Below, piece by piece: positions 30,492-38,715 of a stretch of DNA of 39,647 bases. Source of the stretch: Lachnospiraceae bacterium. GTDB lineage: Bacteria; Bacillota; Clostridia; Lachnospirales; Lachnospiraceae. A program made the translations under genes and the position numbers. The stretch lies in assembly GCA_017443065.1 (NCBI GenBank), contig JAFSPF010000139.1:1-39647 (forward strand). Reading direction: 5' to 3'. Numbering within the stretch: position 1 is the stretch's first letter; every line of letters begins with the position of its first letter. Below the pieces are notes generated by a model. It was not told where the DNA came from. It saw only the letters and a program-made list of their open reading frames with translations, and ran no database searches.

Positions 30492-30788
30492 TTACAGCAG
30501 CTGTTGCGGGGGTTTTTTGGCCATGATCTTGTCCATCGCGTCGACGAAGACGAGGATTTCGGCGACGACTTCATAGAGCTCCGGGGGGATGGCCTCGCCG
30601 ATGTCCAGCTTGGAGAGCGTATTGGCCAGCTTGTCATCCTCATGGACGGGGATGTCGGATTCCTTTGCCTTTTCGATGATGCGCTCGGCAAGAGCGCCCT
30701 TGCCGGAGGCAATGACGGTCGGGGCGTTGTCCTTATTCGGGTCGTAGCCTAAGGCGACCGCTGTTTTTCTCTGATGAAACTCCGCCAT
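30492..30788 (-). CDS. Small FlhB C-terminal-domain protein (YlqH-like)
   Basis: 98 residues matching only the cytoplasmic C-terminal domain of FlhB/EscU (AVALGYDPNKDNAPTVIASGKG, then ERIIEKAKESDIPV and a helical tail). In B. subtilis the homologue YlqH can partly replace that FlhB domain in substrate switching of the flagellar export machine. The usual autocleavage motif NPTH is replaced by DPNK, as in other stand-alone versions. It is last in the rnhB operon, 5 bp after the FliK-like gene. Confidence 0.88.
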   Translation of the reverse strand: MAEFHQRKTAVALGYDPNKDNAPTVIASGKGALAERIIEKAKESDIPVHEDDKLANTLSKLDIGEAIPPELYEVVAEILVFVDAMDKIMAKKPPQQLL

Positions 30789-30793
30789 AATCC

Positions 30794-32602
30794 TTATGCC
30801 CTTGCGTCGAAACTAAGCTCGGAAACCATGCCGACGGAGGCGGGGTTCGTGCGCAGCATCTCATCGACCGCCGCGTCCTCTCCGCTCATCTCCGACTGCA
30901 GCATCATCCTGGCCTCCATCGTGTAGCCGCGGCGGGCCAGCTTTTCGTTCAGCTCCCCGATATGCTCCGCGATCAGGTCGATCGCCTCGTCGCTCGCCAG
31001 ATAGAAGTTGGTACTCACCTTGGCGTCCCGCATCTTGACATAGACATCCAGGGGCCCCAGGGCCTCCATGTCGAGATGAAGGATCGCGGAAACCGAACCG
31101 TCCTCCCGCGCCAGGGACTTTTTGTTCGTGTACACATACAGATCGCCGTGCGCGTTCTGGTTTTGCAGCTGCAGTGGCAGCTGCACATACTGGAACATCT
31201 GGTTCAGCTGGTTCATGAAATCCAGATTGCCGTTCAGGTTGTTCATCTGCTGCGTCACCGTGGCATTGGGACCCAGCGTATTGTTCAGCACGGCGGAGAG
31301 CTGCTGCGTGTGACTCTTTAAGCGCGTGTAAAGCTCTTCGATATTGCCCTTGTCACGCACATCCTCCGGCCTAAGCAGCCACTGCTCGTTCATGACGTTT
31401 TTCATCAGCCCCTCGAAGTCTTTGGATTCAAAGAGCTTTCCCCAGGCCGCGTCGATCTCCGGCGAGCTGTGCGCCGTGATCTGATAATGATCGGAAAGCG
31501 CCTTGAAGAGGGCGTCCTGCGGCATCTGCGCCGCCTCCTCGGGGAGCCCCAGCGCCTTAAGCAGATCGGAAAACGATTCCTGCGCCGGCATCGCCTGTGC
31601 GGGCTGTGCCTCCATGCGCGTGCCGTCCGCGGCAAAGGTGAAGGGCGCATCCAGCGCCTGTGCGTTTTCGTTTGCGATGGTAATCCCGGCTTCCCTTCCG
31701 CCGCCGAACAGATCCAGATCCGCCAGCCCCTCTTCCAGTGCCGCGCGTCCTGCTGCCATGAATTCCTCATCCAGCAGGGTCGCCTGCCCCTCCGGAGAGC
31801 CCGGAAGTCCGCCCGTCACGTCCCCCTGCACCGCAGCGGAGGCATCCGCCGCCTCCGTATTCAGATAGGGCAGCTCCGTGATCGGCTCCTCCGGGTTGGT
31901 GAAAAGCCGCATCAGCGCACCGTACAGATCCAGGGCCTGCATGGCATTGCCGGTCTGCGCCACGTTCTGGAAGGCCGCCGGCAGGCCGTTCATGATGTCA
32001 TTGAGGGCCGTGGAAATCTGATGCTGGTAATTCTGGTAATTCTGCATCTGCGTGATGTTGTTTTCCGTGACCGGCAGGTCCATCGCACGCAGCTGCATCA
32101 GCGTGTTCATCTCCGCATTCGGGAAATCCGTGACGGCGCGCGCCATCACCTGCAGGGATTCCCTGTCCACCGGCAGTCCCGCGTTCATCATGTCGCGCAC
32201 CATCTGCATGGAATTCGCGTCCCTGCTCATGCCGGCCTCAAGCAATGCCCGCATGACGGACGAATCCAGCGCCGTATTCTGATACAGGGGATTTAAGTTG
32301 ATCTGACCGTCCGCGGTCGTCCGCACCTGAAAGGTAACCGCGGAGCCCTCCGCAATCGCCATGCCGGCATCCAGACGCGCGGAGAAAAGCGCATCGCCGC
32401 CGAGATCAATCAATGCGGTGCGTGCGCCGTTCGCCGACGTTTCCACGGAAACGACACGGCCCTCCAGGGTCTGGCCGCTCCTGAGATTGGAAAGCACCTC
32501 CTGTCCGCGCTGCTCCGCCGTCGTGACGGGTGTTGCCGGCTGTTGCGTACCGGGGACCGGGGTGATCTGTGTATTCAGTTGGACGTTTGTAATGTCCGCC
32601 AT
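30794..32602 (-). CDS. FliK-like hook-length-control family protein (YlqG-like)
   Basis: 602 residues. A short N-terminal OB-like segment (LSNLRSGQTLEGRVVSVETS) is followed by a long helical, Gln/Asn-rich region. The C-terminal about 120 residues (LHLDMEALGPLDVYVKM, NEKLARRGYTMEARMM) resemble the Flg_hook domain of FliK. By gene order it corresponds to B. subtilis YlqG, next to YlqH. It probably works with the small FlhB-like protein; a direct hook-length role is not shown for this family. It is 2 bp downstream of rnhB and 5 bp upstream of the FlhB-like gene, so it is clearly in one operon. Confidence 0.8.
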   Translation of the reverse strand: MADITNVQLNTQITPVPGTQQPATPVTTAEQRGQEVLSNLRSGQTLEGRVVSVETSANGARTALIDLGGDALFSARLDAGMAIAEGSAVTFQVRTTADGQINLNPLYQNTALDSSVMRALLEAGMSRDANSMQMVRDMMNAGLPVDRESLQVMARAVTDFPNAEMNTLMQLRAMDLPVTENNITQMQNYQNYQHQISTALNDIMNGLPAAFQNVAQTGNAMQALDLYGALMRLFTNPEEPITELPYLNTEAADASAAVQGDVTGGLPGSPEGQATLLDEEFMAAGRAALEEGLADLDLFGGGREAGITIANENAQALDAPFTFAADGTRMEAQPAQAMPAQESFSDLLKALGLPEEAAQMPQDALFKALSDHYQITAHSSPEIDAAWGKLFESKDFEGLMKNVMNEQWLLRPEDVRDKGNIEELYTRLKSHTQQLSAVLNNTLGPNATVTQQMNNLNGNLDFMNQLNQMFQYVQLPLQLQNQNAHGDLYVYTNKKSLAREDGSVSAILHLDMEALGPLDVYVKMRDAKVSTNFYLASDEAIDLIAEHIGELNEKLARRGYTMEARMMLQSEMSGEDAAVDEMLRTNPASVGMVSELSFDARA

Positions 32603-32604
32603 AA

Positions 32605-33375
32605 TCAGATAAAGTTTTGAATAAATGATTTCCGGTGGATGGGGGTCGGGCCCAGCCGCTTCAGGGCCGCAATATGCTCCGCCGCACCGTATCCCTTGTT
32701 GGAGGCAAAGCCATAGCCGGGATAGGCGGTGTCGTAATCCTCCATCAGCCGGTCACGCTCCACCTTGGCCACAATGGAGGCCGCCGCGATCGAGGCGCTC
32801 TTCGCGTCTCCCTTTACGATCGAAATCTGCCGGTACCGGCTCAGCTGCGGCACGTGCACCGCATCGATCAGAAGCGCCGAAGGCTCCTTCCCGAGGTATT
32901 TGCAAAGCGTCTGCACGGCCTGTGTCATGGCTTCATAGGTCGCCTGCAGGATGTTGATCTCGTCGATCCTTGCGGGCGCGACAAAAGCCGTGGCATACGC
33001 CAGCGCCTCCTTTGTGATTACGTCATATAACTCTTCTCTCTTTTTTTCGGACAGTTTCTTGGAATCGTTTAGATACAGAAGCTCTTTTTCCGGGGGCAAT
33101 ACCACCGCCCCCGCACAGACGGGACCGGCCAGGGGCCCCCTGCCGACCTCATCCATCCCGCAGAGAATGCCGAGGGATGCGTATTCACGCTCGAACGAAT
33201 ACATCTCATGCGTCCGCTCCCGCTCCTTTTCCAGGGCGGCCGCCTCCTTTTCCGCCTTTTTCAAAAGCGCCTGCACGCCGGTACGCGGGTCCTCCCTGTA
33301 ACGGGCGCAGAAGGCCGCACGACCCTCCGGCGGGGTCTGAAGATATTCCTCTCGGATTTCGGAAAGCGATGCCAC
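32605..33375 (-). CDS. rnhB: Ribonuclease HII
   Basis: Removes ribonucleotides from RNA/DNA hybrids. The 256-residue protein has the conserved GMDEVGRGPLAGPV (catalytic Asp and Glu), YLNDSKKLSEKKRE, IDAVHVP and GDAKSASIAAASIVAKVERD motifs. A roughly 60-residue N-terminal helical extension (with KKAEKEAAALEKERE) is normal for Clostridia. The best start is GTG at 33375, with no strong ribosome binding site, so it may rely on coupling to the upstream signal peptidase gene 17 bp away. Confidence 0.95.
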   Translation of the reverse strand: MASLSEIREEYLQTPPEGRAAFCARYREDPRTGVQALLKKAEKEAAALEKERERTHEMYSFEREYASLGILCGMDEVGRGPLAGPVCAGAVVLPPEKELLYLNDSKKLSEKKREELYDVITKEALAYATAFVAPARIDEINILQATYEAMTQAVQTLCKYLGKEPSALLIDAVHVPQLSRYRQISIVKGDAKSASIAAASIVAKVERDRLMEDYDTAYPGYGFASNKGYGAAEHIAALKRLGPTPIHRKSFIQNFI

Positions 33376-33392
33376 TGAAACGAACCCCGCGG

Positions 33393-34031
33393 CTACTGGT
33401 GCTTGATAAAGCCGAAATTGGCAAAGGGGTAAATGCGGATCCAGGCCCTGCCGATGATCTGGTCCTCATGGATATTCCCGACCTCGATCCGGCGGCTGTC
33501 CAGGGAATTGTTGCGGTTGTCCCCGAGAACAAAGTACTCCCCCTCCGAAAGCACAACGGGGGTGACCGCCCGTCCGGGGTCCCTGATCACCTCCAGCCCG
33601 TAATGCTCCTCCAGCTGCTCCCCGTTGATCCAGATCCTGCCGTCCTCCGTGATCTGCACGGTCTCCCCCGGCAGCCCGATCACGCGCTTGATGAAGAAGG
33701 TCTCCTCCGACTGCGTGAAGGGAAAGACGACAATGTCAAAGCGGTCCGGATCCCGGAAGCGGTAGCTGATCTTATCCACGAGAAGCGAATCCCCGTCCTC
33801 CAGCATCGGCAGCATGGAATTGCCGGAGACATCCGTCCGCTGCATGACGAAGCGGATGAAAAGAATGGTTACGGTAAACAACACCAGCAGGTACAGGATC
33901 AGACGAAGCAGCTCCGTCTCCCAGAACCGCCGCCTTGCCTTCCCGCTCATTTTCTTCGTTTCGGGCGCATCCGCCTCTTCCGTCAGGTATTCCTCTTCCC
34001 GTTCAGGCTCTCTCAATGGTGAATCTCCCAA
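33393..34031 (-). CDS. lepB: Signal peptidase I (first copy)
   Basis: 212 residues. An acidic cytoplasmic N-terminus (about 1-28) is followed by one membrane helix (about 42-62). The catalytic Ser is in SGNSMLPML (S72) and the general-base Lys in IKRVIGLPG (K115). The FVLGDNRNNSLDSR box completes the family pattern. It cleaves signal peptides of exported proteins outside the membrane. The start is TTG at 34031, supported by AGGGGAGG six bases earlier; it overlaps rbgA by 29 bp. A second signal peptidase gene lies upstream across rbgA. Confidence 0.93.
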   Translation of the reverse strand: MGDSPLREPEREEEYLTEEADAPETKKMSGKARRRFWETELLRLILYLLVLFTVTILFIRFVMQRTDVSGNSMLPMLEDGDSLLVDKISYRFRDPDRFDIVVFPFTQSEETFFIKRVIGLPGETVQITEDGRIWINGEQLEEHYGLEVIRDPGRAVTPVVLSEGEYFVLGDNRNNSLDSRRIEVGNIHEDQIIGRAWIRIYPFANFGFIKHQ

Positions 34032-34875
34032 TTCTGCCTCCCCTGAAATCCGTCAACAACATCACTGCGGCTTTTTCATAATCCGGAAGGGCGCCGCGTC
34101 TGATACAGCCCCGATGAGCGGCAATCGCGGAGAGAATCCCGACAGACTTCAGCTCCGTCTGCTCCTCTTCCATCCGCTCCCTTGCTTCTTCCTCCGTATA
34201 TCCGTAAAAGGAGGACAAGGCCCCCGGATACAGCTCTTCCAGGAGATCGATCGCCTTCAGCGCCAGGGTCTCCATGTCCAGGTTCACGTCATTCATGGAG
34301 CCGATCAGCGCCAGATGCTCTCCGGTTACCTTATCGTCAAACTTCGGCCAGAGCACGCCAGGGGTGTCTAAGAGCTTCACCCCGTCCGGAAGCGAAATCC
34401 ACTGCTTGCCGCGGGTCACGCCCGGCCGGTTTTCGGTCTTCGTGACGGCACTCCCCGCCAGGCGGTTGATGAAGGTGGATTTGCCCGCATTGGGGATGCC
34501 GCAGACCATGGCGCGGATCTGCGCGTTCATGCCCTTTGCGCGGTCGCGCTCCGCCTTTTCCTTTGTCAGACGCCTGATCGCCTCCCGGATCCGTTTCTCC
34601 GCCCCCTGTGCCGCGGTGTTGCAGGCAAGGGTTTCCAGCCCCTTCTCCCGGAAGTACTGCTCCCAGCGTTTGTTTTCGGCCTCATCCGCAAGGTCCGCCT
34701 TGTTCAGGATGAGCAGCCGTTTCTTGCCCTCGCTTAAGGCGTCGATGTCCGGATTCCGCGAAGAAAGGGGAATCCTCGCATCCGCCAGCTCAATCACCAG
34801 GTCCGCCGGTGCGATCTGTTCGCGCATCATGCGGATGGCCTTTGTCATATGTCCGGGGTACCACTGATAGTCCAT
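34003..34875 (-). CDS. rbgA: Ribosome biogenesis GTPase RbgA (YlqF)
   Basis: 290-residue circularly permuted GTPase needed for late assembly of the 50S subunit. Order of motifs: WYPGHMTKA at the start, G4 NKADL (58-62), G1 GIPNAGKST (126-134), G2 around GVTRGKQ, and G3 DTPGV (170-174). A C-terminal helical domain follows. It overlaps the downstream lepB start by 29 bp and sits in the classic rplS-rbgA-rnhB neighbourhood. Confidence 0.96.
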   Translation of the reverse strand: MDYQWYPGHMTKAIRMMREQIAPADLVIELADARIPLSSRNPDIDALSEGKKRLLILNKADLADEAENKRWEQYFREKGLETLACNTAAQGAEKRIREAIRRLTKEKAERDRAKGMNAQIRAMVCGIPNAGKSTFINRLAGSAVTKTENRPGVTRGKQWISLPDGVKLLDTPGVLWPKFDDKVTGEHLALIGSMNDVNLDMETLALKAIDLLEELYPGALSSFYGYTEEEARERMEEEQTELKSVGILSAIAAHRGCIRRGALPDYEKAAVMLLTDFRGGRIGRFTIERA

Positions 34876-34912
34876 TGACTGCTCCTTCCGTCCCGGACAT
34901 CATTTTTTCTTT

Positions 34913-35467
34913 TCAGTCCACGCGCCAGACGCGGCCCATCACCCGGTCTCTCGTCACCAGGCCGATGTTGGCGCTGCGGGAATCCTCCGAATTATTGCGG
35001 TTATCCCCGAGCACAAAGAACTCCCCGCTCTGCAGCGTGATCTCCTGCGCGGCAATTCCCGCGTCCTGCATCCGGTCGTATCCCGAATCATCCTGCGCCT
35101 CGCCGTTCACGTACAGGATGCCGTCCGTAATCCGCACCGTGTCGCCGCCGACGGCCACAATCCGCTTGACATAGGTCCTTGTGCGGCCGGCCCCGCCGTA
35201 AAAGACGATGACATCATCCCGCGCGGGCTGAGACATCTGATAGGCCAGACGGTTCACCCAGACACGCTGTCCGCTGTAGATCTCCGGCTCCATAGAATCA
35301 CCGGACATCTCCACCGTCCGGAAAAACGCAAGCGCGATCAAGACCGCAACCAGAACCGCAGCGACCGTCAGGATCAGCCAGGTGGCAATTTCCTTAACGA
35401 GCTGCGGCGTGAGTTTCCGCTCCGCCTGAAACGCGGAGCTTCTGCGTCTGCGTCGCCTTCGGTTCAT
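34913..35467 (-). CDS. lepB: Signal peptidase I (second copy)
   Basis: 184 residues. A very basic N-terminus (seven Arg in a row), a membrane helix (about 28-48), catalytic Ser in SGDSMEPEI (S58), Lys in VKRIVAVGGD (K101), and FVLGDNRNNSEDSR. It is shorter than the other copy and would face outside the membrane. Its ATG lies nine bases after a TATAAT and has no Shine-Dalgarno, so it is a leaderless candidate. It sits directly after the rplS terminator, heading the rbgA-lepB-rnhB-FliK-like-FlhB-like series. Confidence 0.93.
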   Translation of the reverse strand: MNRRRRRRRSSAFQAERKLTPQLVKEIATWLILTVAAVLVAVLIALAFFRTVEMSGDSMEPEIYSGQRVWVNRLAYQMSQPARDDVIVFYGGAGRTRTYVKRIVAVGGDTVRITDGILYVNGEAQDDSGYDRMQDAGIAAQEITLQSGEFFVLGDNRNNSEDSRSANIGLVTRDRVMGRVWRVD

Positions 35468-35476
35468 AACGATAGT

Positions 35477-35482
35477 ATTATA
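35477..35482 (-). promoter_or_regulatory. -10 element between rplS terminator and second lepB
   Basis: TATAAT on the minus strand, nine bases before the lepB ATG, embedded directly behind the T-run of the rplS terminator. No good -35 can be placed in the terminator stem. It would give an mRNA starting at or next to the ATG. Confidence 0.45.
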
Positions 35483-35484
35483 TC

Positions 35485-35516
35485 ATAAAAAAAGGCTGCC
35501 GTCCTGCGGCAGCCTT
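35485..35516 (-). terminator. Intrinsic terminator of rplS
   Basis: AAGGCTGCCG and CGGCAGCCTT (35492-35501 and 35507-35516) form a 10-bp perfect stem with a 5-base loop. On the minus strand a run of about eight T follows. Confidence 0.95.
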
Positions 35517-35530
35517 CCGTCCTTCAAGTC

Positions 35531-35875
35531 TCAGCGGACCATTTCCTTGACCTTGGCCTTCTTGCCGGTCAGGCCCTTCAGGTAGTTGAGGCGCGCCCTG
35601 CGCACCTTGCCGCGGCGGGTGACCTCCACCTTTTCCACAAGGGGGCTGTGCAGGGGCCAGGTCTTCTCCACGCCGATGCCGCTCGAAAGCTTGCGCACCG
35701 TAAAGGTCGTGCGGTTGCCGCCGCCCTGGATCTTCTTGACCGTGCCTTCAAAGACCTGCACGCGCTCGCGGTTGCCTTCCTTGATCTTGCCGTATACCTT
35801 GACCGTATCGCCGACGTTAAACTGCGGCGGTGTCTCCTTTAACTGTGCCTTTTCCAGTTCTTCAATGATCGTCAT
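35531..35875 (-). CDS. rplS: 50S ribosomal protein L19
   Basis: 114 residues, usual length. Sequence [20 protein letters not shown], then [50 protein letters not shown] and RARLNYLKG are all canonical L19. ATG 35875 is preferred over 35890 because GAGGT sits eight bases ahead of it inside the longer frame. It is single, with its own promoter and terminator. Confidence 0.97.
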   Translation of the reverse strand: MTIIEELEKAQLKETPPQFNVGDTVKVYGKIKEGNRERVQVFEGTVKKIQGGGNRTTFTVRKLSSGIGVEKTWPLHSPLVEKVEVTRRGKVRRARLNYLKGLTGKKAKVKEMVR

Positions 35876-35944
35876 CGTCCCGTACCTCATTCTGCGAATC
35901 TTCTTATAAACATGTTTCCGCTGGTTTTTTTCACAGCATCAAAT

Positions 35945-35973
35945 ATGCTACCACAATGCGCCACGCGCGTCAA
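35945..35973 (-). promoter_or_regulatory. rplS promoter
   Basis: Minus strand TTGACG (35968-35973), 17-bp spacer and TAGCAT (35945-35950), with the TGTGG extension before the -10. The leader of about 65 bases contains a small GCTG/CAGC hairpin around an A-run; an L19-leader regulatory element cannot be claimed from this. Confidence 0.7.
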
Positions 35974-36025
35974 GTATATTCTTCCGGGGCGGGTCTGCCG
36001 GGGTTCCTTCCGGCCGCTGCCGGGA

Positions 36026-37174
36026 TCAGTACCCGAAGACCGCCGCGGCCTGTGCCATATTGGCGCGGATTTCCACGCCGAAGGGGCATCTCGTCTCGCA
36101 GGCGCCGCACTGAATGCAGTCGGAGCCGTGCTTTTCCAGTACCTTGTAATGCTCCCTGACCGTTTCCGGGATGCCGCCGGCCGCCAAAGCAAGGTTTAAG
36201 AACTTCGTCACGGAGGCGATGTCGATCTGCACGGGACAGGGCTGACAGTGCGAGCAGTACATGCAGTGCCCTTCCCAGCTGATCTTCGGGAAGGAGGCCA
36301 AGGCCTTCGCATAGGAGCGTTCCTCATCGGAGGCCTCCTCATAGGCGGCACTTTCTCTCAGCTGCTCCACGCTGTGCGCGCCGGAGAGCGCCACACAGAC
36401 CGCCGGTCTCGTCAGACAGTAGTCGATGCACTGGTTGACCGTCAGGGCTTTCCCCGCGGGCGAAAGGGACGCGTCCAGCAGATCGCCGCCGCCGAAGACC
36501 TTCATCACCGTGATGCCGACGCCCTGCTTTTCGCAGGTTTCATAGAGCAGCTCGCGCTCCGGATTCATGTTCGTCAGCTGATGCTCGTAGGCCTCATCCT
36601 TCCAGAGGTCCTCCACGTCCTCGCTCGCGGGCTGCAAGTCGTAGCAGGGATTGATCGAAAACATCAGCACCTCGATTTTCCCGGTCTCCACGGCCTTTAA
36701 GGCCACCTGCGGATTGTGCGAGGAAAGACCGATATGCCGGATGCGGCCTTCTTTTTTCAGCTGCAGCGCGTAATCCAGAATGCCGTTTTGGATGATCGCG
36801 TCCCAGTCCGAAAGCGCATCACAGTAATGAATCATGCCGACCTCGATGAAATCCGTCTGCAAAAGACGCATCATTTCCTCAAAGCCGGCCTTTGTTTTTT
36901 CAAGGTCCCTTGTGCGCAGATACTGCCCGTTCTCCCAGACGGAGCAGATGTGGGACTGCACGATGAATTTGTCCCTGCGTCCCTTCATCGCCTCGCCGAC
37001 CGCGGCGCGCGTCTGCGGATCCGAGGTGTAAAGATCAAAGTAATTGATCCCCAGCTTTTCCGCCTCGTCAAAGAGGCGTGCGCACATCTGATAATCATCC
37101 TCCGCCATGCCCTCACAGCCGAGTCCGATCTCGCTGACCTTCAGTCCCGTGTTTCCGAGCGTTCTGTAAACCAT
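36026..37174 (-). CDS. Aldo/keto reductase homologue fused to a 4Fe-4S ferredoxin domain
   Basis: 382 residues. The AKR (TIM-barrel) part runs about 1-300 and begins MVYRTLGNTGLKVSEIGLG. The C-terminus has two 4Fe-4S clusters: C304, C307, C310, C313 and C353, C356, C359, C363. The canonical AKR tetrad is incomplete: the segment that normally holds the catalytic Lys reads IVQSHICS, while D47 (YFDLYTS) and H116 (IHYCD) are in place. Ordinary NADPH-dependent aldehyde reduction is therefore uncertain, and ferredoxin-linked chemistry is possible. ATG 37174 follows GGAGG; a 40-residue upstream extension reads through the promoter and is rejected. A perfect palindrome overlaps its -35. Confidence 0.88.
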   Translation of the reverse strand: MVYRTLGNTGLKVSEIGLGCEGMAEDDYQMCARLFDEAEKLGINYFDLYTSDPQTRAAVGEAMKGRRDKFIVQSHICSVWENGQYLRTRDLEKTKAGFEEMMRLLQTDFIEVGMIHYCDALSDWDAIIQNGILDYALQLKKEGRIRHIGLSSHNPQVALKAVETGKIEVLMFSINPCYDLQPASEDVEDLWKDEAYEHQLTNMNPERELLYETCEKQGVGITVMKVFGGGDLLDASLSPAGKALTVNQCIDYCLTRPAVCVALSGAHSVEQLRESAAYEEASDEERSYAKALASFPKISWEGHCMYCSHCQPCPVQIDIASVTKFLNLALAAGGIPETVREHYKVLEKHGSDCIQCGACETRCPFGVEIRANMAQAAAVFGY

Positions 37175-37223
37175 GTTTCTTTCCTCCGGTGGAACCGCCT
37201 GTCGCGCTTCCTGCTTCATAACA

Positions 37224-37265
37224 TTGTACCACACGCCCCTCCTGTGTCGACATCCATGTCGACAC
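37224..37265 (-). promoter_or_regulatory. AKR promoter with perfect palindromic operator
   Basis: Extended -10 TGTGGTACAAT (-10 at 37224-37229). The -35 position lies in a perfect inverted repeat TGTCGACAT-CC-ATGTCGACA (37246-37265). A repressor or activator bound there would overlap RNA polymerase, so the reductase is probably induced by some signal. Confidence 0.72.
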
Positions 37266-37309
37266 GCAAAGCAGTCGGGCCGGTAGTATGGCACATCCTT
37301 GTGCGCATA

Positions 37310-37789
37310 TCACAGGGGAAGCTGTCCCCCGTTCTCTCCCGCAGCGCCACGCGTCTGGCGGACGGCCTCGTACAGGATCACCGCAACCGCGTTTGCGAGA
37401 TTCAAGGAGCGGGCGCCCGCAACCATCGGAATACGGATACAGCTTGATTCGTATTGCGCAAGAATGTCCTCCGGGATCCCCGCGCTCTCCTTTCCGAACA
37501 TGATGTAGTCCTCCGGCGAAAACCTGACGTCCGTGTACAAGCGCCTTGCCTTTGTCGTCGCCATCCAGATCTTCGCCCCCGGATGCGCTTCCGTAAAGGA
37601 CGCAAAGTTCGGATAACGCGTCACGTCGAGTTCGTTCCAGTAGTCCATGCCGGCACGCTTCAGGGCGCGCTCGTTGAGCCGGAAGCCCAGAGGCTCGATC
37701 AGGTGAAGATCCGCCCCCGCCGCCATGCAGGTCCGTCCGATATTGCCCGCGTTCTGCGGGATTTCCGGCTGGTGTAACACGATGTGCAT
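37310..37789 (-). CDS. trmL: tRNA (cytidine/uridine-34-2'-O)-methyltransferase TrmL
   Basis: 159-residue SPOUT methyltransferase that modifies the wobble base of tRNA-Leu. Motifs: MHIVLHQPEIPQNAGNIGRT at the start, GADLHLIEPLGF, IMFGKESAGIP (motif 2) and IRIPMVAGARSLNLANAVAV (motif 3, knot). The length is normal. It is single, with a minus-strand TATAAT (37867-37872) upstream, back to back with the response-regulator gene. Confidence 0.95.
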   Translation of the reverse strand: MHIVLHQPEIPQNAGNIGRTCMAAGADLHLIEPLGFRLNERALKRAGMDYWNELDVTRYPNFASFTEAHPGAKIWMATTKARRLYTDVRFSPEDYIMFGKESAGIPEDILAQYESSCIRIPMVAGARSLNLANAVAVILYEAVRQTRGAAGENGGQLPL

Positions 37790-37866
37790 CTTTTCGTCCG
37801 CTCTCTTTCCTGCGCGGTTTTGCGCATCCCGTACAGGAAAGGGAAAACGCTTTTGCCGCTTACGAT

Positions 37867-37912
37867 ATTATACCTCTTTCCCCGGATATGGTATACTTGT
37901 CTTTCGGACAAG
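37867..37912. promoter_or_regulatory. Divergent promoters trmL / response regulator with small hairpin
   Basis: Minus TATAAT (37867-37872) for trmL. Plus TGGTATACT (-10 at 37892-37897) for the response regulator. CTTGTC and GACAAG (37896-37901 and 37907-37912) make an inverted repeat over the start point of the latter, a possible operator or 5' hairpin. Confidence 0.6.
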
Positions 37913-37926
37913 GGGGAGAACGATCA

Positions 37927-38709
37927 ATGGCTGCGCCGCATATTCTCATCATTGAAGACGATACCGGCATCAACAACATGATCGCGGAGGGCTTGCAGAA
38001 AAGCGGTTACCGCTGCACGCAGGCCTTTTCCGGGACGGAGGGGCTCCGCCTTGCGGAGGACGAGGCAAAGCGCCGGGCTGACGATACGCAGGCAGGAAGC
38101 GAAGACACCTTCCGCGTCATCCTCATGGATCTGATGCTGCCGGGCTTAAACGGCGAGGAGCTGCTCCCGCAGATCAAAGCGCTCACGGACGCGCCCGTCA
38201 TCGTGACCAGCGCAAAGGACAGTCTGGATTCCAAGGTCGATCTGCTCTCGGCGGGCGCGGAGGATTATCTGACCAAGCCCTTTGCTCTGGACGAGCTGAT
38301 CGCAAGGGTGGGCGTACAGCTGCGCCGCACGCTGCAACGGCAGGGAGACGCCGCGGACGATGCAAGGGCGGACGCGCAGGCCGCTTCCGACAATAAAGAC
38401 GCCTCTGTCGCAACGCTTACGCACAAAGCGCTCACGCTGGATGCCCTCTCCTACAGCGCGGAGATCGACGGGCATGCGCTTTCGCTGACCAGGCAGGAAT
38501 ATAAAATCCTGGAACTTCTGCTCTCCCATCCGAAACGCGCCTTTTCCAAGCAGGAAATCTACGACTACGCCTGGGATGACATTTACATCGGCGAGGACAA
38601 GACGATCAACGTCCATGTCTCCAACATCCGCAAGAAGCTCCGGCAATACACGGAGGAGGAATACATCGAGACGGTCTGGGGCATCGGCTTCCGTCTTTCC
38701 CGCGCCTGA
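37927..38709 (+). CDS. OmpR/PhoB-family response regulator
   Basis: 260 residues. The receiver has the acidic pair D11-D12, the phospho-acceptor D68 in VILMDLMLPG, then VIVTSAKD and K117 (YLTKPF). D68 is about 14 residues later than usual because a charged insert (about 48-61, KRRADDTQAGSE) lies between helix 2 and strand 3. A long Ala/Asp-rich linker (about 138-170) precedes a standard winged helix (LTRQEYKILELLLSHPKRAF, then INVHVSNIRKKL and TVWGIGFRLS). ATG 37927 follows GGGGAG. No histidine kinase is in the window; the next gene is an ABC transporter with direct repeats in front of it, the expected target. Confidence 0.92.
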   Translation: MAAPHILIIEDDTGINNMIAEGLQKSGYRCTQAFSGTEGLRLAEDEAKRRADDTQAGSEDTFRVILMDLMLPGLNGEELLPQIKALTDAPVIVTSAKDSLDSKVDLLSAGAEDYLTKPFALDELIARVGVQLRRTLQRQGDAADDARADAQAASDNKDASVATLTHKALTLDALSYSAEIDGHALSLTRQEYKILELLLSHPKRAFSKQEIYDYAWDDIYIGEDKTINVHVSNIRKKLRQYTEEEYIETVWGIGFRLSRA

Positions 38710-38715
38710 CACATC

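Noticed and set aside
31469-32296. 275-residue frame antisense to the FliK-like gene
   Set aside because: Same reasons: Arg/His-rich and contradicted by a conserved operon on the other strand.
35876-35944. L19-leader regulatory RNA
   Set aside because: The leader is short and shows only a minor hairpin; not enough to claim the element.
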